A DNA stretch of 64,000 nt from the NCBI GenBank assembly GCA_947475225.1, contig CANJMQ010000011.1, positions 1 through 64,000 of the forward strand, read 5' to 3'. This DNA comes from Bradyrhizobiaceae bacterium. GTDB taxonomy: Bacteria; Pseudomonadota; Alphaproteobacteria; Rhizobiales; Aestuariivirgaceae. Shown piece by piece: positions 16,396-25,818 of the stretch (position 1 is the stretch's first letter; every line of letters begins with the position of its first letter). The notes below the pieces were generated by a model. It was given only the letters and a program-made list of their open reading frames with translations. It ran no database searches and was not told the DNA's origin. A program made the position numbers and the translations under genes.

Positions 16396-17090
16396 TCCGC
16401 CTCGAGCACGTGAGCTTCCGCTACGAAGAGATGGAGATGCGCTTCGATGCGCAATTCCCCACCGCCTCCTTCACGGCGGTGATCGGCCCCTCAGGCGGCG
16501 GCAAGTCCACGCTCCTGAACCTCATCGCGGGTTTCGAGGTGCCGGAGAACGGCCGTGTGCTGATCGACGAGACCGACGTCACCACGCTGCCGCCCGATCA
16601 GCGCCCGGTGAGCATGATCTTCCAGGACAACAACGTCTTTGCGCATCTTGACCTGTGGCAGAACGTGGCGCTGGGCATCGCACCCTCGCTTAGGCTCGAT
16701 GCCACACAGAAGGCCCGCGTCGATGCAGCGCTCGCCGAGGTGGGCCTCGCCGCGCTCGCCCACCGCAAACCCGGCGAGGTCTCGGGTGGCGAGCGCCAGC
16801 GCGTCGCCGTGGCCCGTGCCCTGGTGCGCGATCGGCCCGTGCTGCTGCTGGACGAGCCCTTCGCCGCCCTCGGCCCCGCGCTCAGGCGCGACATGCTGGA
16901 CCTCGTGAAAACTATGAGCCAGGCGCGCCATCTCACCACCGTCATGGTGACCCACCAGCCGGAGGACGCGCTCGCCGCCGCCAGCCACACCGCCTATCTC
17001 GAAACCGGCCGCATCGTTGCATTGCGCCCCACGGCGGAGCTGTTTGCCGCCAAGGACCTGCCGGGGCTGAGAGCGTATCTCGGTGACTGA
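16392..17090 (+). CDS. thiQ: Thiamine ABC transporter ATP-binding protein
   Basis: A 232-residue ABC ATPase with Walker A GPSGGGKST, Q-loop region MIFQDNNVFAHL, signature VSGGERQRVAVARAL, Walker B VLLLDEPFAALG and the switch His in MVTHQ. It powers ThiBP thiamine uptake at the inner membrane. The ATG overlaps the thiP stop (ATGA). A short inverted repeat follows the stop at about 17104-17136. Confidence 0.93.
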   Translation: MIRLEHVSFRYEEMEMRFDAQFPTASFTAVIGPSGGGKSTLLNLIAGFEVPENGRVLIDETDVTTLPPDQRPVSMIFQDNNVFAHLDLWQNVALGIAPSLRLDATQKARVDAALAEVGLAALAHRKPGEVSGGERQRVAVARALVRDRPVLLLDEPFAALGPALRRDMLDLVKTMSQARHLTTVMVTHQPEDALAAASHTAYLETGRIVALRPTAELFAAKDLPGLRAYLGD

Positions 17091-17184
17091 AAGCCCGGTC
17101 CCGCTCTCCCACATGCATGGGGGAGGGCAACAGCTTTGATGGCGGTTCCCCATTCCCCACAAATGCTCTACACCCCGCGCCATC

Positions 17185-18990
17185 ATGAGCAGGATCCTCC
17201 TCCACCTCCGCGGCATCGGCCTCACCTTTGGCGGACGTCCCATTCTCGAGAATGCCGAGCTTGCGGTTGCCGAGGGTGAGCGCGTGGCCCTCGTCGGGCG
17301 CAATGGTTCTGGCAAGTCAACGCTGCTCAAGATCGCGGCGGGCATGATCGAGGCCGACAAGGGCGAACGCTGGGTGCAGCCCGGCACGACGATTCGCTAC
17401 CTCCCGCAGGAGCCCGATCTCTCCGCCTGCAAGACCGTGATGGAATATGTTGAGTCGGGCCTCGGCCCCGCCGATGACCCGCACCGCTGCACCTATCTGC
17501 TGCGCGAACTGGGCCTCACGGGTGACGAAGACCCGACGCGGCTGTCGGGCGGCGAGATCCGACGCGCGGCAATTGCCCGCACGCTTGCGCCTCAGCCAGA
17601 CGTGCTGCTGCTGGACGAACCGACCAACCATCTGGACCTTCCGGCCATCGAGTGGCTCGAGGCCGAGCTCAGGTCATTGCGCTCCGCCTTCGTGCTGATC
17701 AGCCATGACCGGCGCTTCCTGCAGTCGCTCACCAACCGCACGGTATGGCTGGACCGCGGCTCCTCGCGCCGCCTCGAGCGCGGCTTCGCCGACTTCGAAA
17801 CCTGGCGTGACGAGGTGCTGGCCAAGGAAGAGGCCGAGCAGGTGCTGCTCGCCAAGCGCATCGAGGCGGAGGAGCACTGGATGCGTTATGGCGTGACGGC
17901 GAGGCGCAAGCGCAACATGCGTCGCGTCGACCTGCTCGCAACCTTGCGCACCGAGCGCAAGGAGCATGAGGGCCAGCAGGGGGCCGTGCGCATGGCTGCC
18001 ACGTCGGGCGATATGTCGGGCAAGCTGGTGGCGGAAGCCAAGGTGATGTCAAAGAGCTTCGGCACGCGTGCCATCGTGTCGAACCTCGATCTCCTCGTCA
18101 TGCGGGGAGACCGGCTGGGCATCGTTGGCCCCAATGGTGCGGGCAAGACCACGCTCATCAAGCTGCTGACCGGCGCGCTCGATCCCGACAGCGGCGCCAT
18201 CCGCCTCGGTACCAACCTCCAGACCGTGACGCTGGACCAGAGCCGCCAGAGCCTTGATCCCACGTCCACGCTGGCCGACGTCATCACCGATGGCCGCGGC
18301 AATTCCGTCTCGGTCAATGGCGAGACCAAGCACGTCATCAGCTACATGAAGGACTTCCTGTTCCCGCCGGACAAGGCGCGGACCCCTGTCAGTGTGCTGT
18401 CGGGCGGCGAGCGTGGTCGCCTCATCCTGGCGCGCGAACTGGCGAAGCCCTCGAACCTTCTGATCCTCGACGAGCCCACCAATGACCTTGACCTCGAGAC
18501 GCTCGACATGCTGCAGGAGATGCTGGCGGATTATCCCGGCACCATCCTGCTGGTCAGCCATGACCGCGACTTCCTCGACCGCGTCGCCACCTCGGTGCTG
18601 ATGGCCGAGGGCGAAGGCAAATGGATGGAATATGCCGGCGGCTATTCCGACATGATCATGCAGCGCGGGGCCGGTGTTGAATCGCGCAAGGTCAAGGCCG
18701 AGGCCGCGAAGTCTTCCTCCTCCGCGCCCAAGGCCGAGGCTCCGCAGGCGCAGCGCAAGCTCTCCTTCAAGGAAAAGCACGCGCTGGAAACATTGCCGGC
18801 AACGATGAAGAAGCTGGAGAACGAGATCGGCACGCTGGAAGCCAAACTCGCCGATGCCGCGCTGTTCTCGCGTGACCCCAAGGCCTTCGACCAGGCGGCG
18901 TCACGCCTGACGACGGCGCGCGATGAACTGGCCAAGGCCGAGGAACAGTGGCTCGAGCTTGAGATGAAGCGCGAGATGCTGGAGGGGTGA
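17185..18990 (+). CDS. ABC-F family ATPase, Uup-like
   Basis: A 601-residue soluble protein with two ATPase cassettes and no membrane domain. Cassette 1 has GRNGSGKST and signature LSGGEIRRAAIARTLA; cassette 2 has GPNGAGKTT and LSGGERGRLILAREL. Each is followed by a DEPTN Walker B. A C-terminal coiled coil (about 530-600, rich in Lys/Glu) matches Uup rather than EttA. ABC-F proteins act on ribosomes or, for Uup, also on branched DNA intermediates. It is about 95 bases downstream of thiQ and probably has its own promoter. Confidence 0.88.
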   Translation: MSRILLHLRGIGLTFGGRPILENAELAVAEGERVALVGRNGSGKSTLLKIAAGMIEADKGERWVQPGTTIRYLPQEPDLSACKTVMEYVESGLGPADDPHRCTYLLRELGLTGDEDPTRLSGGEIRRAAIARTLAPQPDVLLLDEPTNHLDLPAIEWLEAELRSLRSAFVLISHDRRFLQSLTNRTVWLDRGSSRRLERGFADFETWRDEVLAKEEAEQVLLAKRIEAEEHWMRYGVTARRKRNMRRVDLLATLRTERKEHEGQQGAVRMAATSGDMSGKLVAEAKVMSKSFGTRAIVSNLDLLVMRGDRLGIVGPNGAGKTTLIKLLTGALDPDSGAIRLGTNLQTVTLDQSRQSLDPTSTLADVITDGRGNSVSVNGETKHVISYMKDFLFPPDKARTPVSVLSGGERGRLILARELAKPSNLLILDEPTNDLDLETLDMLQEMLADYPGTILLVSHDRDFLDRVATSVLMAEGEGKWMEYAGGYSDMIMQRGAGVESRKVKAEAAKSSSSAPKAEAPQAQRKLSFKEKHALETLPATMKKLENEIGTLEAKLADAALFSRDPKAFDQAASRLTTARDELAKAEEQWLELEMKREMLEG

Positions 18991-18997
18991 TTGATGT

Positions 18998-19023
18998 CTT
19001 CTCCTGTTCCTTCAGCGGGAGAA
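18998..19023. repeat. Degenerate CTTCTCC...GGGAGAA palindrome
   Basis: CTTCTCC (18998-19004) and GGGAGAA (19017-19023) flank a 12-base core ending CCTTCAGC. The same arms occur at 43596-43622 and at 58166-58299, so this looks like a decayed copy of a dispersed family. It sits between the converging ABC-F and DUF2207 genes, where it may serve as a terminator. Confidence 0.45.
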
Positions 19024-19064
19024 AACGATAGGCCCGCCTCTGATGAAATCATTGGGCGAAGAAC

Positions 19065-20975
19065 TCACCAGCCTCCGCCGCCGCCTCCGCCTCCGCCGCC
19101 GCCGGAGAACCCACCCCCGCCACCGCCTGAGCCGGACGTGCTGCCGGGCGCCGTCGCAGCAGACGCGGCACTCGATGCCAGGCCGCGCCCGAGGCTGTCG
19201 GTGAAGCCTCCGGAGCGGCCATAGTCCCAGTTGCTGCCGGAATACCAGATTGGCGCTGCCGCGCCTGCAGCGGCTGCGGCCGCCAGCACGGCGGTGAACT
19301 TGGCGTTCCACTCGTTCTCGCAGTCCAGCGCCAGCGCGTATGGCAGGTAGCGCTCGAACAGCTCCGGCGTCTTCTCCGGCGGGTTCAGCGCCTTCAGGCG
19401 CTCCTCCTCGGCGGTGGAGAGGTAAAGCCTGAAGCCCTCGATCTGGTCCATCAGCTGGCGGCCTGACTGGGTGGGTGCGCGCAGCAGATGGTAGAAGACC
19501 ACGTTGATGAGGCCCAGCAGCACCGCGGCCCCCACCAGCGCGTAAAGGCCGGGCGAGCCTGCGCCCTGCGAGAAGATCAGGGCTGGCGCGATGATGCCGG
19601 CGCCGGCAAAGGGAATGAGGAAGAGCAGGGCACCGAGCGAGGTGATCTTGGACCACAAGCCCCGCGCCGCGAACAGTCCCTTGAAGCTGGCCCAGCCAAC
19701 CGACAGCACCACGCCCCACCATACGCCCATCCAGCCGAAGGCGAAGAGGCCCTGCACGCCGTCGGCGCCTGGCAGCAGGAAAGCGCCGAAGACGAGGCAG
19801 AGGACGGAGATCGCAAGCCCAACCGCAAACCAGCCAAGGTTCCTGAGGAAGGCCGTGCCCTCGAACTCGTTCTTCAGCGCCTGGTCCACCGCGCTGCGGG
19901 CCGCACTGATCACGGCGTGGTTGGACTGCCTCAATGAGGTGCTCCCCGACGGGAGAGCCGTGTAAAGCGCGTTCTCGGCGGGCGTCAGCGGTTCCTTGCC
20001 CGTGCCGGCCAGCTTGGTGATGGTGAAGCTGCGGTCATCGTCGGCAATCTTCAGCCGACCCTTCACGGCCAGCCCCACCATCGCCGCCGCGAAGCCCTTG
20101 TCGTCGGAGCCATAATGGGTGACGAAACGCACGGCCGAGGGCCCCAGGCCCTTGGGTGGCTGGAACAGCGGAATGATGGTGCCCTTGGGCGGATCGCGCC
20201 CCACCTTGTTCCAGGCGAAGAGGAAGTAGAGGGCGGAGGCGAGCAGCCCCAGCGCCAGCGTGAAGAAGCCGGCATTGTCGGAGGCCCACCAGGCCCATTT
20301 CTGGGTGTCCGATGGCGGCGTCACCAATCCCTTCTGCCAGCCCACCGCCACGGTGAAGCCCTCGTTGGGGTTCAGTGCATTGGTCGTCTCCGCTTCGAAG
20401 ACATTCCCCGTGGCCGAGATCACGCGGCTGAAATTCTCCGTGGAGCGATAGCCGCCGGTGAACTCGTCATGCTGGATGATGCCCGCACCCTGTGGCAGGG
20501 TGATCCTCACCCGCGCATCGTCAATCGGAAAATCCCAGCCATTGCCGGTGACGTTCCAGTAGAGCTCGTCGAACTTGTCGAAGAAGCCGATCTGCCGCGT
20601 GGTGCGATAGCTGATCTCGTAGCGGTGCGGCGCATCCTCCAGCCACACATCCTTGTCGCCGATCCTGATGCGCACGCCATTGCTGAGCGACTCGAGAACA
20701 TAGGGCTCTTCGCGACCGTCACGCTTCACGTCGATGACGTCGAGGCCGACGATCACCCGTTGGCCGTGACGGTCGGTATAGGTTGTCGGGAAATCACGGA
20801 AGATGCCGTGCTTGATCCCGTTGCCTTCGGAATTGACGGTGATCGTTTCGTGCACGTCGATGGAGGCATCGGCATTCACCGTCACGTCGCTCAAGAAGCT
20901 CTTGATGCGCTCCTCGGCCAGTGCCGGGGACGCGCATGCAAGCGCAAGAAGAAGGAAGGCGAGAAGCCGGCGCAT
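19065..20975 (-). CDS. DUF2207 domain-containing membrane protein with glycine-rich tail
   Basis: A 636-residue envelope protein. It has an N-terminal signal peptide (LLAFLLLALACASPALA), a large extracytoplasmic DUF2207 domain (about residues 25-215, with HETITVNSEGNGIKHGIFRD), a transmembrane segment near 228-248, and paired hydrophobic segments near 390-470. The C terminus is almost pure Gly/Ser (about 20 residues, ending in Trp), a feature shared by many DUF2207 and TPM proteins. Function is unknown. It lies 1 base downstream of a LemA gene, a recurrent pairing in bacteria. Confidence 0.87.
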   Translation of the reverse strand: MRRLLAFLLLALACASPALAEERIKSFLSDVTVNADASIDVHETITVNSEGNGIKHGIFRDFPTTYTDRHGQRVIVGLDVIDVKRDGREEPYVLESLSNGVRIRIGDKDVWLEDAPHRYEISYRTTRQIGFFDKFDELYWNVTGNGWDFPIDDARVRITLPQGAGIIQHDEFTGGYRSTENFSRVISATGNVFEAETTNALNPNEGFTVAVGWQKGLVTPPSDTQKWAWWASDNAGFFTLALGLLASALYFLFAWNKVGRDPPKGTIIPLFQPPKGLGPSAVRFVTHYGSDDKGFAAAMVGLAVKGRLKIADDDRSFTITKLAGTGKEPLTPAENALYTALPSGSTSLRQSNHAVISAARSAVDQALKNEFEGTAFLRNLGWFAVGLAISVLCLVFGAFLLPGADGVQGLFAFGWMGVWWGVVLSVGWASFKGLFAARGLWSKITSLGALLFLIPFAGAGIIAPALIFSQGAGSPGLYALVGAAVLLGLINVVFYHLLRAPTQSGRQLMDQIEGFRLYLSTAEEERLKALNPPEKTPELFERYLPYALALDCENEWNAKFTAVLAAAAAAGAAAPIWYSGSNWDYGRSGGFTDSLGRGLASSAASAATAPGSTSGSGGGGGGFSGGGGGGGGGGGW

Positions 20976-20976
20976 C

Positions 20977-21558
20977 TCAGCGGGTCTTGAAATCGACCTT
21001 CGGCACTTCGCGCGCCGCCGCGTCGCCGATCTCGAAGAACTCCGCCTTCTCGAACTTGAAGTTGTTGGCGATCAGGTTGGTGGGGAAGCTCTCGATCATG
21101 GTGTTGTAGTTCCGCACCGCACCATTGTAGTAGCGGCGCGACAGCTGGATCTCGTCCTCGATGCCGGCGAGCTTGTCCTGCAGGTCGCGGAAATTGGCAT
21201 CCGCCTTGAGCTGCGGATAGGCCTCGGCCACCGCGAACAGCTTGCCCAGCGCCTGGCTCATCGCCTGGCCCACGGCCGACTGTTCGGCAACCGAGCCCCC
21301 CGAGATCGACTTGGCGCGCAGTTCCGCGATGTCATGGAACAGCTTGTCCTCGTGGGCGGCATAGCCCTTCACCGTCTCGATCAGGTTGGGGATCAGGTCG
21401 GCGCGGCGGCGCAATTGCACGTCGATGCCGCTCCAGCCCTCCGCCACGAGGTTCTTGTTCTTCACCAAGCCGTTGTAGGCCGACATCAGGTAGATGCCGA
21501 TGAGGACGATGACGCCCAGAATGATATAGCCGATCACGATACCCGTTCTCCTTGTCAA
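20977..21558 (-). CDS. lemA: LemA family protein
   Basis: A 193-residue protein with one N-terminal transmembrane helix (IVIGYIILGVIVLIGIYLMS) and a helical domain with the family block WSGIDVQLRRRADLIPNLIE. The conserved NFRDLQDKLAGIEDEIQLSR and RRYYNGAVRNYNT also match LemA. The molecular function is not established. The adjacent DUF2207 gene on the same strand suggests that the two act together at the membrane. Confidence 0.92.
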   Translation of the reverse strand: MTRRTGIVIGYIILGVIVLIGIYLMSAYNGLVKNKNLVAEGWSGIDVQLRRRADLIPNLIETVKGYAAHEDKLFHDIAELRAKSISGGSVAEQSAVGQAMSQALGKLFAVAEAYPQLKADANFRDLQDKLAGIEDEIQLSRRYYNGAVRNYNTMIESFPTNLIANNFKFEKAEFFEIGDAAAREVPKVDFKTR

Positions 21559-21570
21559 CCCAAGCGCGAG

Positions 21571-22413
21571 TTATGAGGCCTTGGGCGTTGCGAGGCAAGT
21601 GGCTGAATAGGGTTTGTCATGTCTCAGCGAGGGGATGCGCCGGCGCGTCTCGGCCACGGTGTTCAAGTCGATTTCTGCCGTCACGATGCCGGGTTCGGTG
21701 CCGCCATCGGCCAGCACGCGGCCCCACGGGTCGACGATCAGCGAGTGGCCACAGCATTCGGCCCCGCCCGCCAGCGTGCCGCATTGCCCGGGCGAGATCA
21801 CATAGGCGCCGTTCTCGATGGCGCGCGCCCGCTGCAGCACGTGCCAGTGCGCGTCCCCCGTCACACGGGTAAAGGCGGCGGGTGCTGCCAGCATCTCGGC
21901 CCCTTCCTGCGCATAGGCGCGGTAGAGATGCGGGAAGCGGATGTCATAGCAGATGGAAAGCCCGATCAGGCCTTCAGCACAGGGTGAGATCACCGCAGCC
22001 TTGCCCGCCTCGATGGTGGCGGACTCGTGGTAGCTGCCTCCCGCGCCCAGGTTGATGTCGAAGAGATGGATCTTGTCATAGCGCGCCGTGATCGCCCCTG
22101 AAGGCGAGAGCATGAAGCAGCGATTGAAGATCTTGCCGTCAGGAGCGCGCACCCCGATGGAGCCGATGAGCAGCCACACGTGGAGTTCCTTCGCCAGCCC
22201 CTGCATGGCCGGCAGCACCGGGTGCTCGGCTTCCGTGAAGGCCACGGGGAACATCTTGCCGCCCTTCGTGTCGAGCCCGGCGCAATATTCCGGCGTGGCG
22301 ATGAAGCCCGCACCCGTCGCGGCAGCGGCGCGGATGAAACCGGTCAGGACAAGGATGTCGGCGTGAACGTCCGGCGTGGCGGTCGATTGAACGCAGGCGG
22401 CGATGAAGCTCAT
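21571..22413 (-). CDS. Nitrilase-superfamily carbon-nitrogen hydrolase
   Basis: A 280-residue Nit-type amidohydrolase with the full catalytic triad: Glu42 (ATPEYCAG), Lys114 (RYDKIHLFDI) and Cys155 (LSICYDIRFP). The resemblance is closest to Nit1/Nit2-like omega-amidase and deaminated-glutathione amidase members. The ATG at 22413 overlaps the LysR stop (ATGA). A longer upstream reading would only duplicate the LysR C terminus. Co-translation with a regulator facing phnWAY hints at a link to that pathway, though a housekeeping repair role is equally possible. Confidence 0.87.
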   Translation of the reverse strand: MSFIAACVQSTATPDVHADILVLTGFIRAAAATGAGFIATPEYCAGLDTKGGKMFPVAFTEAEHPVLPAMQGLAKELHVWLLIGSIGVRAPDGKIFNRCFMLSPSGAITARYDKIHLFDINLGAGGSYHESATIEAGKAAVISPCAEGLIGLSICYDIRFPHLYRAYAQEGAEMLAAPAAFTRVTGDAHWHVLQRARAIENGAYVISPGQCGTLAGGAECCGHSLIVDPWGRVLADGGTEPGIVTAEIDLNTVAETRRRIPSLRHDKPYSATCLATPKAS

Positions 22414-23267
22414 GGGCTCTCCGGCGTGAAGAAGGAGCGGATGACGTGCAGCGAACTGCGCGATTTCAGACAGATCATCCACTCCTCCATCTCGGTCGTC
22501 CAGTCCGGAATGGCGAGTGCTGCCAGCCGCCCGTCGGGCACGAGCTCGCCTTGCGACATGATGGCGAGGCCCAGCCCCTGGGCCGCCGCCTCGCGCGCCG
22601 CCTCGCGGCTCTCGATCTCGATCGAGCCGGCAAGGGTGAGGCCGCGCCGCTGCGCTTCCTCGAGCAGCAGGGTGCGCGTCATCGAGCCTTCCTCGCGCAG
22701 GATCAGCGGCAGCTTGACGAGCTGCGCGAAGGGCATGTCCTTCAGCCTGGCCAGCTTCGAGGAGCGCTGCACCACCGCCACCAGCCGGTCGCTCCTCAGC
22801 TTGCGGGCGAGAAAGGCCGGGCCGGGCGGCCGCCCGGCGGTAATCGCGATGTCGATGGAGAAATCCTCCAGCCGCTTCACCAGCTGGGCGGAATTGCCGG
22901 TGACCAGCCGCACTGAAAGCTTCGGGTGCTTCAACCGGAAGCGGGCCAGCTCCGGTAATATGTGCACGGCCGCGTCGGCGCCGATGGTGAGCTGCCCTTC
23001 CTCCAGCGTCCGCCCGCGCGACAGGAGTTCAAGCGCCTCCGATTCCGCCTCGAACTGCCGCTCGGCAATGGCAAAGAGCTTGCGCCCCATGTCGGTGAGC
23101 GCCACGCCCGACGGGCCCCGGGTGAAGAGCTGCACCCCATAGGTCTCCTCCAGCTTCCGCACATGGTCGGACACGGCGGGCTGGGTGAGGCCCAGGGCCT
23201 CGGCCGCGCGGGAGAATCCGCTGTGCACGGCAACGGCATGGAAGGCTTTCAGCTGGGCATGTCGCAT
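22410..23267 (-). CDS. LysR family transcriptional regulator, divergent from phnW
   Basis: A 285-residue LTTR with an N-terminal winged helix-turn-helix (FSRAAEALGLTQPAVSDHVR) and a C-terminal effector domain. The ATG at 23267 (MRHAQLKAFHAV) is preferred over an in-frame ATG at 23291, because the longer start would place coding sequence over a palindromic operator-like site. Divergence from phnWAY suggests that it activates 2-aminoethylphosphonate catabolism. The stop overlaps the amidohydrolase start (ATGA). Confidence 0.87.
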   Translation of the reverse strand: MRHAQLKAFHAVAVHSGFSRAAEALGLTQPAVSDHVRKLEETYGVQLFTRGPSGVALTDMGRKLFAIAERQFEAESEALELLSRGRTLEEGQLTIGADAAVHILPELARFRLKHPKLSVRLVTGNSAQLVKRLEDFSIDIAITAGRPPGPAFLARKLRSDRLVAVVQRSSKLARLKDMPFAQLVKLPLILREEGSMTRTLLLEEAQRRGLTLAGSIEIESREAAREAAAQGLGLAIMSQGELVPDGRLAALAIPDWTTEMEEWMICLKSRSSLHVIRSFFTPESP

Positions 23268-23277
23268 ATCAGTCACA

Positions 23278-23294
23278 CTTATGTGGTGCATAAG
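23278..23294. promoter_or_regulatory. Candidate LysR operator between the LysR gene and phnW
   Basis: A perfect inverted repeat, CTTATG-TGGTG-CATAAG, includes the T-N11-A arrangement of LysR boxes. It is about 65 bases upstream of the phnW start and 11 bases upstream of the LysR ATG. A second, wider inverted pair (ATCAGTCA at 23268 and TGACTGAT at 23306) surrounds it. Confidence 0.55.
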
Positions 23295-23358
23295 AACATA
23301 CGATTTGACTGATGGGGGTCAAGCGCCCATTTTCCCCGCTGAAATCGAGGATCATCCC

Positions 23359-24519
23359 ATGGACAAGCAGCCCCACCGTTTCGCTGGCCCCCCCGGCCAG
23401 GAGGACATGCCCTATCTGCTCACGCCCGGTCCGCTCACCACCTCGCGCGGCGTCAAATCCGCCATGCTGGCCGACTGGGGCTCGCGCGACATCGAGTTCC
23501 GCCGCGTGGTCTCCGAAATCCGCAAAGGCCTGCTCGGCCTCGCCGGCTGTGACGAGAGCTATGAATGCGTCATCATGCAGGGCTCGGGCACCTTCGCCAT
23601 CGAAGCCTCGCTCGGCGCCTTCTGCCCCAAGGCCGACACGAAGACGCTGGTCGTCGCCAACGGCGCCTATGGCGACCGGGCCGCCGCCATCCTCACCCGG
23701 CTCGGCCGCCCGGTGGTCAAGATCGACAAGGGCGACAGCGCCGCGCCCACCGTCGAGGACGTAACGACTGCGTTCGATGCCGATCCCAAGATCAGCCACG
23801 TGTGGATCATCCACTGCGAAACGACGTCGGGCATCGTCAACCCGATCAACGAGATTGCCCAGGCCGTGAAGGCGCGTGGCAAGACCTACATGGTCGATGC
23901 CATGTCCTCCTTTGGCGCCGTGGCGCTGAACATGGGTGTGGGCATGGACGTCATGGTGTCGTCCTCCAACAAGTGCATCGAGGGCGTGCCCGGCTTCTCC
24001 TACGTGCTGGTGAAGCGGAGCATGCTCGAGGCGTCGAAGGGCATGAGCCACTCCGTGGTGCTCGACCTCTTCGAGCAGTGGAAGGGGCTGGAGGCCAACG
24101 GCCAGTTCCGCTTCACGCCGCCCACTCACGCGCTCGTCGCCTTCCATCAGGCCATGAAGGAACATGCGGAGGAAGGTGGCGTTGCCGCCCGTGGCGCCCG
24201 CTACCAGCGCAATGCTCAAGTACTCATCAAGGGCATGCGCGACATGGGCTTCTCGACGCTGCTGTCCGACAACCAGGCCGGCCCCATCATCCAGACCTTT
24301 CTCACGCCGCGTGACAAGAACTTCCATTTCGAGCGCTTCTACGAAGACCTGCGCGTCCGTGGTTTCGCCATCTACCCCGGCAAGCTGACAAAGCGCCCGT
24401 CCTTCCGCATCGGCACCATTGGCAAGGTGGACGAGGCGGTGATGAACGGCGTGCTGAAGGCCATCCGCGAGGTACTGGCCGATATGAATGTCACCGATAT
24501 GGCACCGCTGGAAGCCTGA
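23359..24519 (+). CDS. phnW: 2-aminoethylphosphonate-pyruvate transaminase
   Basis: A 386-residue class V aminotransferase. LLTPGPLTTSRGVKSAMLAD near the N terminus and the PLP lysine in SSSNKCIEGVPGF (Lys205) are typical of PhnW, as are IMQGSGTFAIEA and IHCETTSGIVNP. It transfers the amino group of 2-aminoethylphosphonate to pyruvate, giving phosphonoacetaldehyde and alanine. It is the first gene of phnW-phnA-phnY and divergent from a LysR gene. The 58-base gap to phnA contains a partial REP arm. Confidence 0.94.
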   Translation: MDKQPHRFAGPPGQEDMPYLLTPGPLTTSRGVKSAMLADWGSRDIEFRRVVSEIRKGLLGLAGCDESYECVIMQGSGTFAIEASLGAFCPKADTKTLVVANGAYGDRAAAILTRLGRPVVKIDKGDSAAPTVEDVTTAFDADPKISHVWIIHCETTSGIVNPINEIAQAVKARGKTYMVDAMSSFGAVALNMGVGMDVMVSSSNKCIEGVPGFSYVLVKRSMLEASKGMSHSVVLDLFEQWKGLEANGQFRFTPPTHALVAFHQAMKEHAEEGGVAARGARYQRNAQVLIKGMRDMGFSTLLSDNQAGPIIQTFLTPRDKNFHFERFYEDLRVRGFAIYPGKLTKRPSFRIGTIGKVDEAVMNGVLKAIREVLADMNVTDMAPLEA

Positions 24520-24527
24520 TGATGATT

Positions 24528-24552
24528 GCCGTCATCCCGGCGAAGGCCACTC
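24528..24552. repeat. Partial REP-like arm between phnW and phnA
   Basis: GCCGTCATCCCGGCGAAGGCC matches one arm of the palindromes at 372 and 60439, but the matching second arm is missing. Only a weak CTGGAATC tract follows. It sits inside the phn operon. Confidence 0.6.
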
Positions 24553-24577
24553 CAAGAGAACTGGAATCGAGACACAG

Positions 24578-25816
24578 ATGAAAACCGTCACCGTCAATGG
24601 CCGCAGCTACAACTGGCCTTCCGCCCCGCTGGTCGTCATCTGCTGTGACGGCAGCGAGCCCGCCTACATGGAAATCGCCATGAGCCAAGGCCTCATGCCC
24701 AACCTGAAGGCCATCATTGCCAAGGGCGAGAACCGGCGTGGCCACTCGGTCATCCCGAGCTTTACCAACCCGAACAACCTCTCGATCGTCACCGGCCGTC
24801 CGCCGGCAGTGCACGGCATCTGCGGCAACTATCTCATCGATCCGGCGACCGGGCAGGAAACGATGATGAACGACCCCAAGTGGCTGCGCGCCCCCACCAT
24901 CTTCGAAGCCTTCCAGAAGGCCGGTGCCAAGATCGCCATGGTGACCGCCAAGGACAAGCTGCGCCTGCTGCTCGGCAAGGGCCTGGTCTTCAACGGCACG
25001 GCCGTCGCCTTCTCCTCGGAAAAAGCCGACAAGGTGAACCTGAAGGACAACGGCATCGAGGACGTCTGTGGCATGGTCGGCATGGGCGTGCCGGATGTCT
25101 ATTCGGCGGAGCTCTCGGAGTTCGTCTTCGCGGCGGGCGTCAAGCTGCTCAAGTCGATGCACCCGAACCTGATGTATCTCTCCACCACTGACTATGTGCA
25201 GCACAAATATGCGCCGGGCTCAGAGGGTGCGAACCGCTTCTACGCCATGATGGACAAGTACCTCGGCGAACTCGATCAAGGTGGCGCCATCGTCGTCATC
25301 GTCGCCGACCACGGCATGAAGGACAAGCATCTCGCCAATGGCGAGCCCGACGTTCTGTACCTGCAGGATGTGCTGGATGTGGAGTTCGGTGCCGGCAAAA
25401 CCAAGGTCATTCTGCCGATCACCGATCCTTACGTGGTGCATCACGGCGCGCTCGGCAGCTTCGCCACCGTCTATGCCTATGGGCCGGAGGTGAAACACAT
25501 CATGGCCACCATTGCCAGGCAGGACGGCATTGACGTCGTGCTGAACAAGCAGGACGGCTGCGCCCGCTTCGAGCTGCCGGAGGACCGCATGGGCGACATC
25601 ATCGTCGTCTCCGGCGGCCCCAGGGGCTCAAGGGTGCTCGGTACCTCGCGCGACAAGCATGACCTCTCGGGGCTGAACGAGCCGCTGCGCTCGCATGGCG
25701 GCCTCACCGAGCAGGAAGTGCCGGTCATCGCAAACCGCAAGTTCAAGGACGCGCCGGCAGGGCTTCGCAACTTCGATGCCTTCGCCCTCGGCTGCAACAA
25801 CACCGTGGAGGTCTGA
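24578..25816 (+). CDS. phnA: Phosphonoacetate hydrolase
   Basis: A 412-residue alkaline-phosphatase-superfamily enzyme that cleaves phosphonoacetate to acetate and phosphate. The metal and nucleophile residues are all visible: Asp24 (CCDGSEP), Thr63 (SFTNPNN), Asp205 and His209 (STTDYVQHK), Asp244-His245 (VADHGMKD) and His373 (RSHGGL). Their spacing agrees with the characterised rhizobial enzyme as I recall it. The ATG at 24578 follows phnW by 58 bases, and phnY starts 2 bases after its stop. Confidence 0.94.
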   Translation: MKTVTVNGRSYNWPSAPLVVICCDGSEPAYMEIAMSQGLMPNLKAIIAKGENRRGHSVIPSFTNPNNLSIVTGRPPAVHGICGNYLIDPATGQETMMNDPKWLRAPTIFEAFQKAGAKIAMVTAKDKLRLLLGKGLVFNGTAVAFSSEKADKVNLKDNGIEDVCGMVGMGVPDVYSAELSEFVFAAGVKLLKSMHPNLMYLSTTDYVQHKYAPGSEGANRFYAMMDKYLGELDQGGAIVVIVADHGMKDKHLANGEPDVLYLQDVLDVEFGAGKTKVILPITDPYVVHHGALGSFATVYAYGPEVKHIMATIARQDGIDVVLNKQDGCARFELPEDRMGDIIVVSGGPRGSRVLGTSRDKHDLSGLNEPLRSHGGLTEQEVPVIANRKFKDAPAGLRNFDAFALGCNNTVEV

Positions 25817-25818
25817 AC

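Noticed and set aside
17104-17136. Terminator after thiQ
   Set aside because: GCTCTCCC/GGGGGAGGGC arms are imperfect and have no U-run; it may be another decayed palindrome, so it was not listed as a separate feature.
18991-19224. Plus-strand frame encoding a proline-rich protein
   Set aside because: It is the antisense of the glycine-rich C-terminal tail of the DUF2207 gene; the proline run is a direct consequence of GGC/GGA codons on the other strand.
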